Assembly: GCF_004340965.1 (NCBI RefSeq)
Contig: NZ_SLYA01000001.1
Coordinates: forward strand, 62,001-126,000
Length of the DNA stretch: 64,000 bases
Direction: 5' to 3'
Origin: Sphingomonas sp. PP-CE-1A-559
GTDB taxonomy: Bacteria > Pseudomonadota > Alphaproteobacteria > Sphingomonadales > Sphingomonadaceae
Shown here: piece by piece, positions 1 through 9,357 of the stretch
Position numbering within the stretch: the first letter of the stretch is position 1
Layout: the number at the start of each line of letters is the position of its first letter
Translations under genes and position numbers: made by a program
The notes under the pieces: generated by a model
Database searches by the model: none
What the model saw: the letters and a program-made list of their open reading frames with translations, nothing else
Told to the model about the DNA's origin: nothing

Positions 1-395
1 CGATGGCGCTCCCCCGCCGCCTCACCGCGCTCTACAACGCGCTGATCGACGTCATCCGCACCGAGCGCCCCGACGGCGCCGCGGTCGAGGAAGTGCTCGG
101 CAACACCAACGCGCAGTCGACGCTGAAGCTCGGGCAAGCGCGCGGCGTCGTCCTGCTCGCCGCGGCGGGCGCAGGGCTGCATATCGGCGAATACCACCCG
201 TCGACCGTCAAGAAGGGCGTCGTCGGCACCGGCGGCGCAGACAAGAAGCAGATCCAGGCGATGATGGCCGTGTTGTTGCCCGGAGCGAAACTCGCCGGCC
301 CCGACGCCGCCGACGCGCTCGCGGTCGCGATTACGCATGCGCATCACGTTGCCAGTGCCGCCGCCCTGGCACGACGCAGCGGCATAGGCGCCTGA
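1..395 (+). CDS. ruvC: Crossover junction endodeoxyribonuclease RuvC (5' truncated by window edge)
   Basis: RuvC cleaves Holliday junctions after RuvAB branch migration, in the cytoplasm. The open frame runs in from the left edge. About 130 residues remain of a family length near 170, so the first catalytic Asp lies outside. Seen in the sequence: the block [20 protein letters not shown] carrying the second catalytic acid (Glu), then [19 protein letters not shown], and the C-terminal acidic motif [16 protein letters not shown] with the last catalytic Asp pair. The stop is TGA at 393-395. An ATG at 3-5 is internal, not the start. ruvA and ruvB follow but are not directly adjacent. Confidence 0.95.
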   Translation, partial: MALPRRLTALYNALIDVIRTERPDGAAVEEVLGNTNAQSTLKLGQARGVVLLAAAGAGLHIGEYHPSTVKKGVVGTGGADKKQIQAMMAVLLPGAKLAGPDAADALAVAITHAHHVASAAALARRSGIGA

Positions 396-525
396 CCTCT
401 TCGGCGATCCGACCAACGCGGGGTAACGCCGTCCCCGGCGTAGCATCCGACGACGCGCGCCACGGCTAGCCGCATCACAAATATCAACCGTAGCCAATAT
501 CCGCTCGGACAAAACCTGGTTCATT

Positions 526-556
526 TTGAATGAGATCAGCGCCTGAGCGCTATAAT
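526..556 (+). promoter_or_regulatory. Candidate sigma-70-type promoter upstream of the AraC-type regulator
   Basis: A perfect TATAAT lies at 551-556. A TTGAAT that could be a -35 lies at 526-531, with a 19-nt spacer, longer than optimal. The surrounding 480-635 stretch is strikingly AT-rich for this genome. The predicted transcript would start near 563, leaving a leader of about 80 nt that holds the hairpin at 603-642. Confidence 0.4.
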
Positions 557-602
557 TACACCTCAATCAAGTTTTAATAGCCAAGCCTGCATTGCTGTGG
601 CA

Positions 603-642
603 GCGCCGCCCGTGATTTTTTAATTTAGATTAAGGGCGGCGC
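603..642 (+). repeat. Perfect 9-bp inverted repeat ending 1 nt before the AraC-type start codon
   Basis: The arms GCGCCGCCC (603-611) and GGGCGGCGC (634-642) flank a 22-nt AT-rich loop. The right arm ends just before ATG 644 and covers the place where a ribosome-binding site would be. It could be a ruvC terminator, a translation-blocking hairpin, or an operator for a dimeric regulator. Confidence 0.6.
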
Positions 643-643
643 G

Positions 644-1633
644 ATGCTTGTCGAACACGTACGAGGTGGGACGAACAGCAACAATGTTCCGGCCTCGGCG
701 TTCGCAATGCCCGCGGGCATGACGATGCGGTACGACCTCCCCGATCTCGCGCTGTCCGAGTATTTGACGGGGTACGCGATCTACGCCTCGAACGACCGCA
801 CCCCGATGCTCAACTGGTATCTGCCGGCACCGGCGATGATCTCCGTACTGGTCGATGCCGGGCCACTGACCGTCTCGGTCGGCAACCACCGCTTCGGCCC
901 GCTCGACCGCGCAAGCTTCTACGGCCCGACCAGCCGCGCCTTCCGGACCGAGACGCGTGGCGGGATCGCCGTCGGCATCGGCCTCAGCGCGCTCGGCTGG
1001 TCGCGGCTCACCGCGCGGTCGGCGGGCGAATTCCACAACCGCGTCGTGCCGCTCAGTTCGGCGCTAGGGTCAGATCTTTCCGCGCGGCTGGTCGAAGGGC
1101 TCGACGCGCTAGACGACGACACGATGATCAAGCCGCTGCTCGATGCGGTGTTCGCTGCGTTTTTCACTCGCCCGCATCCGCGCGAGGATCTGATCCGCGC
1201 GTTCACGGCGTTGACCGTCACCGACGGCGTGATCGAGATGAAGGACGTCGCGGACCGCCTCGACATCCCGACGCATGAACTGCGACGCATGGCGACGCGC
1301 CATTTCGGCATGCCGCCAAAGCTGTTGCTAAGGCGCGCACGGTTCCTGCGATCGTTCATCAGCCTGATCAGGACGGACGGCATGGCGGACTATTCGAAGA
1401 TCGACAGCAGCTATTTCGACGCCTCGCATTTCCTCCGCGATGCCGGCACGTTCCTCGGCACGACCCCGCGCCGCTTCATCGCGTCCGACACCGTATTCCT
1501 GCGCGCCAGCCTGCGTGCCCGCGCGATGGTGATCGGCGCGCCGACTCAGGCGCTGCACGAAGCCGCGAAGGCTACCGCGACCGTCCAGAACCGACCGACG
1601 GGCGAGCAGGATCGTCCGCAGCCTAACGCCTGA
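644..1633 (+). CDS. AraC-family transcriptional regulator
   Basis: A 329-residue protein with a variable N-terminal sensing region and a C-terminal AraC-type double helix-turn-helix at roughly residues 190-285. The second HTH is clear: SSYFDASHFLRDAGTFLGTT, followed by PRRF, matches the classic 'GYFDQSHFxRxFRRxxGxSPxxF' pattern. The first HTH lies around MKDVADRLDIPTHELRRMAT. The C-terminal 40 residues are low-complexity. The ATG at 644 gives the longest frame; ATGs at 707 and 719 are alternatives. It sits between ruvC and ruvA on the same strand, which is not the usual ruvCAB arrangement. Its ligand and target genes cannot be told from the sequence. Confidence 0.8.
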   Translation: MLVEHVRGGTNSNNVPASAFAMPAGMTMRYDLPDLALSEYLTGYAIYASNDRTPMLNWYLPAPAMISVLVDAGPLTVSVGNHRFGPLDRASFYGPTSRAFRTETRGGIAVGIGLSALGWSRLTARSAGEFHNRVVPLSSALGSDLSARLVEGLDALDDDTMIKPLLDAVFAAFFTRPHPREDLIRAFTALTVTDGVIEMKDVADRLDIPTHELRRMATRHFGMPPKLLLRRARFLRSFISLIRTDGMADYSKIDSSYFDASHFLRDAGTFLGTTPRRFIASDTVFLRASLRARAMVIGAPTQALHEAAKATATVQNRPTGEQDRPQPNA

Positions 1634-1715
1634 CCGGCATGCGCGTCGATCGAGCAGGGAAGCGGGTATTTTGACGGGATGACGCCGCGCCGTCGATGTT
1701 CTACCGCCTGATCCA

Positions 1716-2315
1716 ATGATCGTGCATCTCAAAGGACGGCTGGACTCGACCGGCATCGACCATGCCGTGATCGACGTCGGCGGCGTCGGCTATCTCGTCG
1801 GCGCATCGGCGCGCACGCTGTCGGCGCTCGGCCCAATCGGCGAGGCCTGCACGGTGTTCACCGAACTGCTGGTAGGCGAGGATTTCCAGCGGCTTGTCGG
1901 GTTTTCCAGCGCAGACGAGCGCGATTGGTTTCGGTTGCTGACGGGCGTGCAGGGGGTCGGCGCCCGCGTTGCGCTCGCGATCCTGTCGGCGCTTGAGCCG
2001 GTCGACCTGTCACGCGCGATCGCGAGCGGCGACAAGGCGATGGTCGCGCGCGCCAACGGTGTCGGCCCCAAGCTCGCCCAGCGCATCGTGATGGAATTGA
2101 AGGACAAGGTCGGCGGCATCGCGCTCGGTCTCGGGCCGGCGGTAGTCAACGCTGCGCCCGGCGCGTCCGCGGATGCGGTATCGGCGCTACTCAACCTCGG
2201 GTTCCGCCCGAACGAGGCGAGCGTCGCCGTGGCCGCGGCGGACGAGGAACTGGGGCCGGCGGCTTCGCTTGACGCGCTGGTCAGGCTGGCGTTGCGCAAG
2301 GCGTCGAAGTCTTAG
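1716..2315 (+). CDS. ruvA: Holliday junction branch migration protein RuvA
   Basis: RuvA binds four-way junctions as a tetramer and loads the RuvB motor. The 199-residue length is normal. The N-terminal OB-fold begins [20 protein letters not shown]. Two helix-hairpin-helix motifs follow ([14 protein letters not shown] and [17 protein letters not shown]), then a linker and domain III ([19 protein letters not shown]) that contacts RuvB. It starts about 80 nt after the AraC-type gene, so it may share a transcript with it. The next gene on the same strand, ruvB, is 1.2 kb away beyond an oppositely oriented dehydrogenase. Confidence 0.96.
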   Translation: MIVHLKGRLDSTGIDHAVIDVGGVGYLVGASARTLSALGPIGEACTVFTELLVGEDFQRLVGFSSADERDWFRLLTGVQGVGARVALAILSALEPVDLSRAIASGDKAMVARANGVGPKLAQRIVMELKDKVGGIALGLGPAVVNAAPGASADAVSALLNLGFRPNEASVAVAAADEELGPAASLDALVRLALRKASKS

Positions 2316-2330
2316 GGTTAGGACGATCGC

Positions 2331-2410
2331 CGTTCTCCTGCGCACGCAGGAGTCCAGGATCACAATCCTCGCGCTCTGTTGCCCTGGGCTCCTGCGTGCG
2401 CAGGAGAACG
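2331..2410. repeat. Intergenic palindromic repeat, 'CTCCTGCGCACGCAGGAG' type
   Basis: The left arm at 2331-2358 contains CGTTCTCCTGCGCACGCAGG and is mirrored by the right arm at 2382-2410. Each arm also has internal dyad symmetry. It follows ruvA directly and is followed in tandem by a second, unrelated palindrome at 2430-2511. Confidence 0.85.
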
Positions 2411-2429
2411 CTATCGACCGCCAATAGTC

Positions 2430-2511
2430 CGTCATCCTGACGAAAGTCAGGATCCAGAGCCGCGATCGGCAGTGCCAATAACCCTGGATCCTGACTTTCG
2501 TCAGGATGACG
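2430..2511. repeat. Intergenic palindromic repeat, 'CATCCTGACGAAAGTCAGGAT' family, copy 1
   Basis: Perfect 27-bp inverted arms (2430-2456 and 2485-2511), each containing the smaller dyad TCCTGACGAAAGTCAGGA. The same arms recur at 24599-24680. It lies between the convergent ruvA and dehydrogenase genes, where it could also stop transcription from both sides. Confidence 0.9.
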
Positions 2512-2552
2512 GAGATGACTCGGGCGGTATGCGTACTACGGTCGCCTCGTCC

Positions 2553-3461
2553 TCAGAGCGGGGTGAGCAGCGCTTTCCCCCCGAAATGCGCGTCGAGGTT
2601 CGCAACCACCAACGCCCCCATCGCCGCCCGCCCGTCGACGGTCGCGCTACCCTGATGCGGTGACAGTACCACCCGATCCATCGCCTTGAGCGCGTCGGGA
2701 ACCGCAGGTTCGTCGGCGAACACATCGAGCCCCGCCCCGGCGATCGTCCCGTCCTGGAGCGCCGCCACCAGCGCCGGTTCGTCCACCAGACTCCCCCGAG
2801 CGATATTGACCAAGATACCGTCCTCGCCAAGCGCCGCGAGAACACCCGCATCCACGATATGCGACGTCGCGTCGCCCCCAGGCGCGGCAATGATCAGCAC
2901 GTCGCACGCCGCCGCAAGCGAAGCGATATCGGCATGGAACACGCCCGCCAAATCCGGCTTAGCGGAGCGCGCCGTATAATGGAGTTCACTCGCGAACGGC
3001 GCAGCGCGCTGGGCGATGGCCTTGCCGATCCGCCCCAGCCCGAAGATCCCGATCCGTCGCCCGCTCGCCCGGCGCGCGAGGTCGACCTGCCACCCGCCGT
3101 CCCGCACCACACGGTCGTTCGCGACGATCCGCCGCTGCACCGCCAGCATGAGCCCGATCGCGAGGTCCGCGACGTCGTCGGTCAGCACGTCGGGCGTCGT
3201 CGTCACCGCGATGCCGCGCGCTTTGGTCGCGGCAAGGTCGATTCCGTCATATCCGACGCCGTGAATCGCGATGATCTCCAGCGCAGGTAGGCGATCGAGC
3301 AGCACGGCATCGACCACGCTGCTCCCGCCACCGACGATCGCGCGCGTCGTCGCGGGCGGATCCTTGCGGTGCAACGTGAAGCGCTCGGCAAGCGTCGCCT
3401 CCAACGCGGGCGAGACTCCGCCCAGCAGATACAAATCGGGGTGCGAGGTGTTGTTGGTCAT
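2553..3461 (-). CDS. D-isomer-specific 2-hydroxyacid dehydrogenase (GhrB/GyaR-like)
   Basis: A NAD(P)H-dependent reductase of 2-oxoacids such as glyoxylate or hydroxypyruvate. The 302-residue protein shows the Rossmann motif [17 protein letters not shown]. The family's catalytic triad is also visible: Arg in [10 protein letters not shown], Glu in DVFADEP and His in LSPHQGSAT. The length fits the compact glyoxylate/hydroxypyruvate reductase group rather than full SerA, since no ACT domain is present. The start ATG at 3461 is divergent from ruvB, with only 54 nt between the two starts, so the promoters probably overlap. The substrate cannot be fixed from the sequence. Confidence 0.85.
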   Translation of the reverse strand: MTNNTSHPDLYLLGGVSPALEATLAERFTLHRKDPPATTRAIVGGGSSVVDAVLLDRLPALEIIAIHGVGYDGIDLAATKARGIAVTTTPDVLTDDVADLAIGLMLAVQRRIVANDRVVRDGGWQVDLARRASGRRIGIFGLGRIGKAIAQRAAPFASELHYTARSAKPDLAGVFHADIASLAAACDVLIIAAPGGDATSHIVDAGVLAALGEDGILVNIARGSLVDEPALVAALQDGTIAGAGLDVFADEPAVPDALKAMDRVVLSPHQGSATVDGRAAMGALVVANLDAHFGGKALLTPL

Positions 3462-3515
3462 CCCACCCCCATAGCCGCCTTGCCCCCTTTACCGCGAGCG
3501 CGCTATCGCGGGGAT

Positions 3516-4541
3516 GTGACCGATACAGACCGCATCCTGACTGCCGCCAAGCGTCCCGAAGACGTCGACGCCGCGCTGCGCCCGAAGACGCTCGACGAAT
3601 TCGTCGGGCAAAAGGCCGCGCGCGAGAACCTTCGCATCTTCATCCAGGCGGCGAAGTCGCGTGGCGATGCGCTCGATCACGTGCTGTTCTTCGGGCCGCC
3701 GGGGCTCGGCAAGACCACGCTCGCGCAGATCGTGGCACGCGAAATGGGAGTGGGGTTCCGCGCCACCTCCGGCCCGGTGATCGCCAAGTCGGGCGATCTT
3801 GCCGCTCTGTTGACCAATCTCGAGGATGGCGACGTGCTGTTCATCGACGAGATCCACCGGTTGCAGCCCGCGGTCGAGGAAGTGCTGTATCCGGCGATGG
3901 AGGATCGCGCGCTCGATCTGATGATCGGCGAGGGGCCGAGCGCTCGGTCGGTGCGGATCGACCTGCCGCGGTTCACGCTGATCGGGGCGACCACGCGGCA
4001 GGGGTTGCTGACGACGCCGTTGCGCGATCGCTTCGGCATCCCGGTGCGGCTGCAATTCTACACGGTCGAGGAACTGGAGCGCGTCGTCACGCGCGCGGCG
4101 GGGTTGCTCGGACTGGGCATCGCCAAGGACGGCGCGATGGAGATCGCGCGGCGTGCGCGGGGGACGCCACGTATTGCCGGACGGTTGCTGCGAAGGGTGC
4201 GCGATTTCGCGAATGTCGCAGGGCACGAGACGGTCGACGCGCGGGCGGCGGATGCGGCGCTCAACCGGCTTGAAGTCGATTCGCTCGGGCTCGACGCGAT
4301 GGATCGGCGGTATCTGATGATGATCGCCGACATCTACCGCGGTGGCCCGGTCGGTGTGGAGACTCTAGCGGCAGGTCTCAGCGAACCGCGCGACACGATC
4401 GAGGAAGTGATCGAGCCCTATCTGATCCAGCTCGGCCTGATCGCGCGCACCGCTCGCGGTCGGTTCCTGAATGCGGGAGGGTGGAAGCACCTCGGCCTGA
4501 ACCCGCCGGCGGGGAGCCAGGACGGGCTGTTCGACGCATAA
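3516..4541 (+). CDS. ruvB: Holliday junction branch migration DNA helicase RuvB
   Basis: RuvB is the AAA+ hexameric motor that pumps DNA through the RuvA-bound junction. With the GTG start at 3516 the protein is 341 residues, the family norm. The frame is open upstream to 3369, but that part has no RuvB similarity. Visible: the N-terminal [12 protein letters not shown], Walker [10 protein letters not shown] at about 60-68, Walker [12 protein letters not shown], sensor 1 [11 protein letters not shown], an arginine finger in [10 protein letters not shown], and the C-terminal winged helix ending [14 protein letters not shown]. It is separated from ruvA by a reverse-strand gene. Confidence 0.97.
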   Translation: MTDTDRILTAAKRPEDVDAALRPKTLDEFVGQKAARENLRIFIQAAKSRGDALDHVLFFGPPGLGKTTLAQIVAREMGVGFRATSGPVIAKSGDLAALLTNLEDGDVLFIDEIHRLQPAVEEVLYPAMEDRALDLMIGEGPSARSVRIDLPRFTLIGATTRQGLLTTPLRDRFGIPVRLQFYTVEELERVVTRAAGLLGLGIAKDGAMEIARRARGTPRIAGRLLRRVRDFANVAGHETVDARAADAALNRLEVDSLGLDAMDRRYLMMIADIYRGGPVGVETLAAGLSEPRDTIEEVIEPYLIQLGLIARTARGRFLNAGGWKHLGLNPPAGSQDGLFDA

Positions 4542-4578
4542 GGTCGTCATCGGACTCGTGATCGTTTTGGCCTCATAT

Positions 4579-4670
4579 CGTCACCCCAGCGAAAACTGGG
4601 GTCGCCCAATTGGAGGGCGCCGGGGGGTGGCGATTCCCACGGGAATATCCCAGCTTTCGCTGGGATGACG
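4579..4670. repeat. Intergenic palindromic repeat, 'TCACCCCAGCGAAAACTGGGG' type
   Basis: The left arm at 4579-4603 and right arm at 4645-4670 (CCCAGCTTTCGCTGGGATGA) form an imperfect inverted pair around about 40 nt that includes CCCAATTGG. It fills most of the ruvB-ptsP gap (4542-4793). The rest of that gap shows no gene. Confidence 0.8.
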
Positions 4671-4793
4671 GCCATGAGGCCTGGGACCCCGAAACTCCTT
4701 TGTAAGAATCCACTCCCAGAGATCGATCGAACTTGGGTGCGACACTGCTTTTGTTGCGTGGCACCCAAGCGCTTCATCTGATAGCCAACGCGA

Positions 4794-7067
4794 ATGCCCC
4801 TTTCGGCCGCCGCCTCCGCCCGCGAAATCCTCACCAGCCTTCACGACGTGATGGCGTCGCGCACGTCCGCGCAAGCCAAGCTGAACGCCGTCGTCGGCAT
4901 CATCGCCACCGCGATCGACAGTGAGGTCTGCTCGATCTACCTGCTGCGCGAAGGCGTGCTCGAACTGTTCGCGACCCGCGGCCTCGACCAGGCGGCTGTC
5001 CACGTCACCAAGCTTGCGCTCGGCGAAGGTCTGGTCGGCACGATCGCCGAGGACGTCGAGGTTCTCAATCTCGACGAAGCCGCCAGCCACCCCGATTTCG
5101 CCTACAAGCCCGAGACGGGCGAGGACCGGTTCCACAGCTTTGCCGGCGTGCCAATCATCCGTCGCGAGCGCTCGGTGGGCGTCCTGGCCGTCCAGCACAC
5201 CGACCGTCGCAAATATGCCGACGTCGAGATCGAGGCGCTGCAGACGGTGGCGATGGTGCTCTCCGAACTGATCGCCAATGCCGGCCTGATCGACACCACC
5301 GGCGGCGGCGCGGACCGGCCGCAGTCGACCGCGGCGATGCGGATTCCCGGACAAAAGCTCGTCGACGGCATGGGCGCGGGCTTCGCGGTCTATCACCAGC
5401 CGCGTATCCATATCGAGCACACCGTCGCCGAGGACACCGACGCCGAGCGCCACCGCGTCTACGCGGCGTTCGACAAGATGCGCGAAGGCATCGACCGGAT
5501 GACGCGCGAGGCCGAATTCGGCGTCGGCGGCGAGCATGTCGAAGTGCTCCAGACCTACAAGATGTTCGCCTATGACGAGGGCTGGGCGCGGCGCATCAAC
5601 GAAGCGATCGACTCCGGCCTCACCGCCGAAGCCGCGATCGAGCGCGTCCAGCAGCGCACCCGCCAGCGCATGCGCCAGATCGACGATCCGCTGCTCGCCG
5701 ACCGGATGCACGACCTGGAGGACTTGTCGAACCGGCTGCTCCGCATCGTCTCGGGCCAGATGGGTACCGCCGCGCAGATGGGCCTGCGCCAGGACACTAT
5801 TCTCATTGCGCGCAATCTAGGCCCCGCCGAACTGCTTGAATACGACAAGCGCCGGCTGAAGGGTGTGATCCTCGAAGAAGGCTCGCTCACCGCGCACGTC
5901 ACGATCGTCGCCCGCGCGATGGGCGTCCCCGTGCTTGGCCGCGTCCGCGACATCCGCCGGTTGGTCGCAGAGGGCGACATGCTGTTGCTCGACAGCGCCG
6001 AGAGCAACGTCTTCGCGCGGCCGTCCGCGGCGATGGAGGAGGCGTTCGAGGCGCGCCTCGCAATGCGCCAGAAGCGCAAGGCTGCGTTCGCGGCGCTGCG
6101 CGACGTGCCGCCGATCACCAAGGACGGCCACCGACTGACGCTGATGGTCAACGCCGGTCTACGCGACGATGTCGCCGCGCTCGACGTGACCGGCGCCGAC
6201 GGCATTGGCCTGTTCCGCACCGAGTTCCAGTTCCTCGTCTCCGCCACGCTGCCACAGCGCGAGCGCCAGCAGCGGCTCTACCGCGAAGTGCTCGACGCGG
6301 CCGGCGATCGCCCGGTGATCTTCCGCACCGTGGATATCGGCGGCGACAAGGCGCTGCCGTATCTCAACAAGGAAGACGCCGACGAGGAGAATCCGGCGAT
6401 GGGCTGGCGAGCGCTGCGCCTTGGCCTCGAGCGCGACGGGTTGATGAAGGTGCAGGCGCGCGCGCTTCTCGAAGCCGCCGCGGGTCGCACGCTCAACGTG
6501 ATGTTCCCGATGGTCAGCGAGCCGTGGGAATTCGACGAGGCGCGTGCGCTGTTCGAGGCACAGCGGACGTGGCTCGAAGGGCGCGGGCGGAAGATGCCGC
6601 TCGCGATCCGCTACGGTGCGATGCTGGAGGTGCCGGCGCTCGCCGAGATGCTCGACATCCTGCTGCCGAAGATCGAGTTTCTGTCGATCGGCACCAACGA
6701 CCTCACGCAGTTCCTGTTCGCCGCCGATCGCGCCAATCCGAAGCTCGCCGAGCGCTACGACTGGCTCAGTCCGTCGATCCTCCGCTTCATCGCGCGGCTG
6801 GTCGCACCGGTCCGCGCGGCGGGTGTCGACCTGGCGGTCTGCGGCGAGATGGGTGGGCGTCCGCTTGAGGCTATGGCGCTGATCGGGCTCGGCATCGAGC
6901 GGCTGTCGATAACTCCCGCGGCCGTCGGTCCTATCAAGGCGATGACGCGCTCGCTCGATCGCGCTGCGCTGACCGCATACATGGCAGGGCTGCTGGCCAA
7001 CCCGCCGCGCGACATGCGCGGTGCGCTGACGACCTGGGCAACCGAGAACGGCGTCGAAATCGTCTGA
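4794..7067 (+). CDS. ptsP: Phosphoenolpyruvate-protein phosphotransferase PtsP (EI-Ntr)
   Basis: EI-Ntr takes phosphate from PEP onto a histidine and passes it to NPr, feeding the nitrogen-related PTS regulatory chain in the cytoplasm. The 757-residue protein has an N-terminal GAF domain at about 17-160 (SEVCSIYLLREGVLELFATR). A PEP-utiliser N-domain and swivelling domain follow, with the phospho-accepting His368 in GSLTAHVTIVARAMG. The PEP-binding TIM barrel contains IGLFRTEFQFL, RTVDIGGDKALPYL, EFLSIGTNDLTQF and the acid/base Cys in LAVCGEMGG. The GAF domain separates it from sugar-PTS EI. No HPr or EIIA gene is nearby. Confidence 0.95.
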   Translation: MPLSAAASAREILTSLHDVMASRTSAQAKLNAVVGIIATAIDSEVCSIYLLREGVLELFATRGLDQAAVHVTKLALGEGLVGTIAEDVEVLNLDEAASHPDFAYKPETGEDRFHSFAGVPIIRRERSVGVLAVQHTDRRKYADVEIEALQTVAMVLSELIANAGLIDTTGGGADRPQSTAAMRIPGQKLVDGMGAGFAVYHQPRIHIEHTVAEDTDAERHRVYAAFDKMREGIDRMTREAEFGVGGEHVEVLQTYKMFAYDEGWARRINEAIDSGLTAEAAIERVQQRTRQRMRQIDDPLLADRMHDLEDLSNRLLRIVSGQMGTAAQMGLRQDTILIARNLGPAELLEYDKRRLKGVILEEGSLTAHVTIVARAMGVPVLGRVRDIRRLVAEGDMLLLDSAESNVFARPSAAMEEAFEARLAMRQKRKAAFAALRDVPPITKDGHRLTLMVNAGLRDDVAALDVTGADGIGLFRTEFQFLVSATLPQRERQQRLYREVLDAAGDRPVIFRTVDIGGDKALPYLNKEDADEENPAMGWRALRLGLERDGLMKVQARALLEAAAGRTLNVMFPMVSEPWEFDEARALFEAQRTWLEGRGRKMPLAIRYGAMLEVPALAEMLDILLPKIEFLSIGTNDLTQFLFAADRANPKLAERYDWLSPSILRFIARLVAPVRAAGVDLAVCGEMGGRPLEAMALIGLGIERLSITPAAVGPIKAMTRSLDRAALTAYMAGLLANPPRDMRGALTTWATENGVEIV

Positions 7068-7175
7068 TCGGCGGAAAGCTGCGGTTAAGACGCGCGGTGC
7101 GTTGACACGGCTGGGGCCCTCTGAAAGACGGGTGACATGGCGGGAAACGCTACGCACCCGTGTTCGGAGACAAGA

Positions 7176-8144
7176 ATGGACGAGGTCGAAACCGGCCAGA
7201 ACGCAGCACCCGCTCAACCAGAGCGTGCTGGCGACATTCTCCGCAAGGCACGCGAGGCGCAGGGCCTGACCGTCGCGGATATCGCGACGCGTACCCGCGT
7301 GCCGCTGCGCCACCTCGAAGCGATCGAGGCATCCGATTATTCGACGCTGCCGTCCTCGACCTACGCAGTCGGTTTCAGCCGTGCCTATGCGCGCGCGATG
7401 GGCATCGACGAGGTGCAGATCGCCAACATCGTCCGGAGTGACGTCGCGAAGTTGGGCAGCAAGAAGCCCGAATACGAACCGTACGAGATGACCGATCCGT
7501 CGCGCGTGCCTTCGCGCGGGCTGGCGATCGTCGCGCTGGGCATCGCGATCGCGGTGCTGGTGCTGGTCGGGCTGTGGTACGGCACCGACATGTTCCGTGG
7601 TTCGAACAACGCCTCGACCACGACGCCGATCGCCGAGACCGCGCCGAACCCCGCCGCGCAGACCGCGCAACCGGTTCCTGCGCCGGCCACGCCGGCCAAC
7701 GGGCAGGTCACGCTGACTGCCTCGGACGAGGTGTGGATGCGCGTCTACGATGCCGACAACAAGACGCTGTACCTCGGCACTATGAAGCCCGGCGAGAAGT
7801 TCGATGTGCCGAAGGATGCCAAGGATCCGAAGATCAACATCGGTCGCGCCGACAAGCTGGCGGTGACGCTCAACGGCGCCGCGGCGCCTGCGCTCGGCAC
7901 GGGTGAACGCGCGATCAAGGACGTGTCCGTGGGTGCGCCGGCGATCGCGGCGCGGATTGCCGGCACGCCCGAGCCTCAGGCCACGCCGACCGCGACCGAA
8001 GCGACGCCGACGCGGTCGTCCGAGCGGTCACGCACCGCCAACCGTCCCCGCACGCCGCGTCGTCCATTGAGCGAAACGCAGCGTGCCAATCTGGATGCGG
8101 CCGCGAATCCACCACCCGCCGCTACGGCAACGCCCAATCCGTAA
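7176..8144 (+). CDS. RodZ-like helix-turn-helix membrane protein (DUF4115)
   Basis: The architecture is that of RodZ, the MreB-binding cell-shape protein. A cytoplasmic HTH at about residues 17-80 (AGDILRKAREAQGLTVADIA, then TRTRVPLRHLEAIE) is followed by a basic stretch. A single membrane segment comes next (GLAIVALGIAIAVLVLVGLW), and then a periplasmic domain with the DUF4115 signature (VTLTASDEVWMRVYDADNKT). The C-terminus is rich in Pro, Thr and Ala. I chose ATG 7176, preceded by GGAGACAAG. The frame also opens at 7137, adding 13 residues. A TTGACA at 7102-7107 could be its -35. The next gene is ybgF. Confidence 0.82.
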   Translation: MDEVETGQNAAPAQPERAGDILRKAREAQGLTVADIATRTRVPLRHLEAIEASDYSTLPSSTYAVGFSRAYARAMGIDEVQIANIVRSDVAKLGSKKPEYEPYEMTDPSRVPSRGLAIVALGIAIAVLVLVGLWYGTDMFRGSNNASTTTPIAETAPNPAAQTAQPVPAPATPANGQVTLTASDEVWMRVYDADNKTLYLGTMKPGEKFDVPKDAKDPKINIGRADKLAVTLNGAAAPALGTGERAIKDVSVGAPAIAARIAGTPEPQATPTATEATPTRSSERSRTANRPRTPRRPLSETQRANLDAAANPPPAATATPNP

Positions 8145-8240
8145 CGGCGGCAGACCGGCGCCAGGGTCTTAAGGCTGGCGACAGGATGGGTAGTGCAGCT
8201 ATACCCGGACGATTAACCAATCCACCGGGGGGTGTGGCCC

Positions 8241-9164
8241 ATGCGTAAGTCAATTCTGGTCGGCATCTGCCTCGCGGCGCTGTCGCCCGCTGCCGTACAG
8301 GCACAAAACGTCGAGGGCCGCGTCGGCAAGCTCGAAAGCGAAATGCGCGCGGTCCAGCGGAAGGTTTTCCCGGGTGGTGCGGGCCAGATGCTCCAGCCCG
8401 AAGTCCGCGCGCCGCAGAGCGAGCAGGGGCCGGGGCCGGGCTCGCCCGCGACCAGCGCGCTTGCGGACGTGAACCAGCGCGTCACGTCGCTCGAACAGCA
8501 GATGACCTCGCTCACCGAGCAGATCGAGCAGAACCAGAACCGCACCCGCCAGTTGCAGGACGCGTTCGACAATTACCGCCGTTCGAACGATGCGCGGCTG
8601 AAGACGCTCGAGACCGGTCCCGCGCCGATCGCGACGGGGGCGGGGGCTGGTGGCCCGATCGAATCCGATGATCAGTCGAGTGGTCCATCACGCCCGACCA
8701 CACGCCCCGAAATCGCGAGCAAGCCTGGCGCGGCGACACCGACGAAGGTCTCGGTCGAGAAGCCGTCGACCGGCGATCCGGCTGAGGACGAGTATATGTA
8801 CGGCTACCGTCTCTGGGCGGCCAAGCAGTATCCGCAAGCCGAGGCGCAGCTGAAGAAGGTCGTCGCCGAATACCCGAAGAGCAAGCGTGCCAGTTACGCG
8901 CAGAATCTGCTCGGCCGGTCGTATCTCGACGAGGGCAAGCCGAGCCTCGCCTCGATGGCGTTCTACGATAATTACAAGAAGATGCCCGAAGGCGAGCGCG
9001 CGCCGGACAGCCTGCTGTATCTCGGTCAGGCGCTGACCAAGCTCAACAAGCCGGCGGATGCGTGCAAGGTGTATGACGAGCTGAACGACGTCTACGGCGC
9101 CAAGATGGCGTCGGCGATGAAGGGGCAGGTTGCCGCCGGGCGCAGCGCGGCGAAGTGCAAGTAA
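8241..9164 (+). CDS. cpoB: Tol-Pal system protein YbgF / cell division coordinator CpoB
   Basis: A periplasmic protein of the Tol-Pal cell-envelope system. From ATG 8241 (purine-rich GGGGGG upstream) it is 307 residues. It has a Sec signal peptide ending AVQAQ, a coiled coil (VNQRVTSLEQQMTSLTEQIE) that forms the trimerising region, and a low-complexity linker. The C-terminal TPR domain reads DEYMYGYRLWAAKQYPQAEA ... AQNLLGRSYLDEGKPSLASM ... APDSLLYLGQALTKLNKPADA. In alphaproteobacteria this gene commonly sits just before tilS and ftsH, exactly as here. Confidence 0.92.
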   Translation: MRKSILVGICLAALSPAAVQAQNVEGRVGKLESEMRAVQRKVFPGGAGQMLQPEVRAPQSEQGPGPGSPATSALADVNQRVTSLEQQMTSLTEQIEQNQNRTRQLQDAFDNYRRSNDARLKTLETGPAPIATGAGAGGPIESDDQSSGPSRPTTRPEIASKPGAATPTKVSVEKPSTGDPAEDEYMYGYRLWAAKQYPQAEAQLKKVVAEYPKSKRASYAQNLLGRSYLDEGKPSLASMAFYDNYKKMPEGERAPDSLLYLGQALTKLNKPADACKVYDELNDVYGAKMASAMKGQVAAGRSAAKCK

Positions 9165-9220
9165 GGCATCTTCCAGTGCGCATGCGTACCTGCCTGTCCG
9201 TGACCTCACGTCGCACTTTA

Positions 9221-9328
9221 CCACCCCCCCGGCGGAGGCCGGGGCCTAATTGGCAAGGTCGTCGTAACGAAGGGCTACGCTTAGTCATCACCGTCCCCCA
9301 ATTGGGTCCCGGCCTCCGCCGGGGTGGT
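9221..9328. repeat. Composite intergenic palindrome, 'CCACCCCGGCGGAGGCCGGGGCC' family, copy 1
   Basis: The left arm at about 9221-9252 and right arm at about 9296-9328 are inverted copies, both ending in CCCAATTGG-like sequence. The spacer contains AAGGTCGTCGTAACGAAGGGCT, nearly identical to the spacer of the copy at 31422-31527. It fills most of the cpoB-tilS gap (9165-9357). Confidence 0.88.
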
Positions 9329-9357
9329 GACTGCTCGACCGTCGGGACTGTCTCCGC

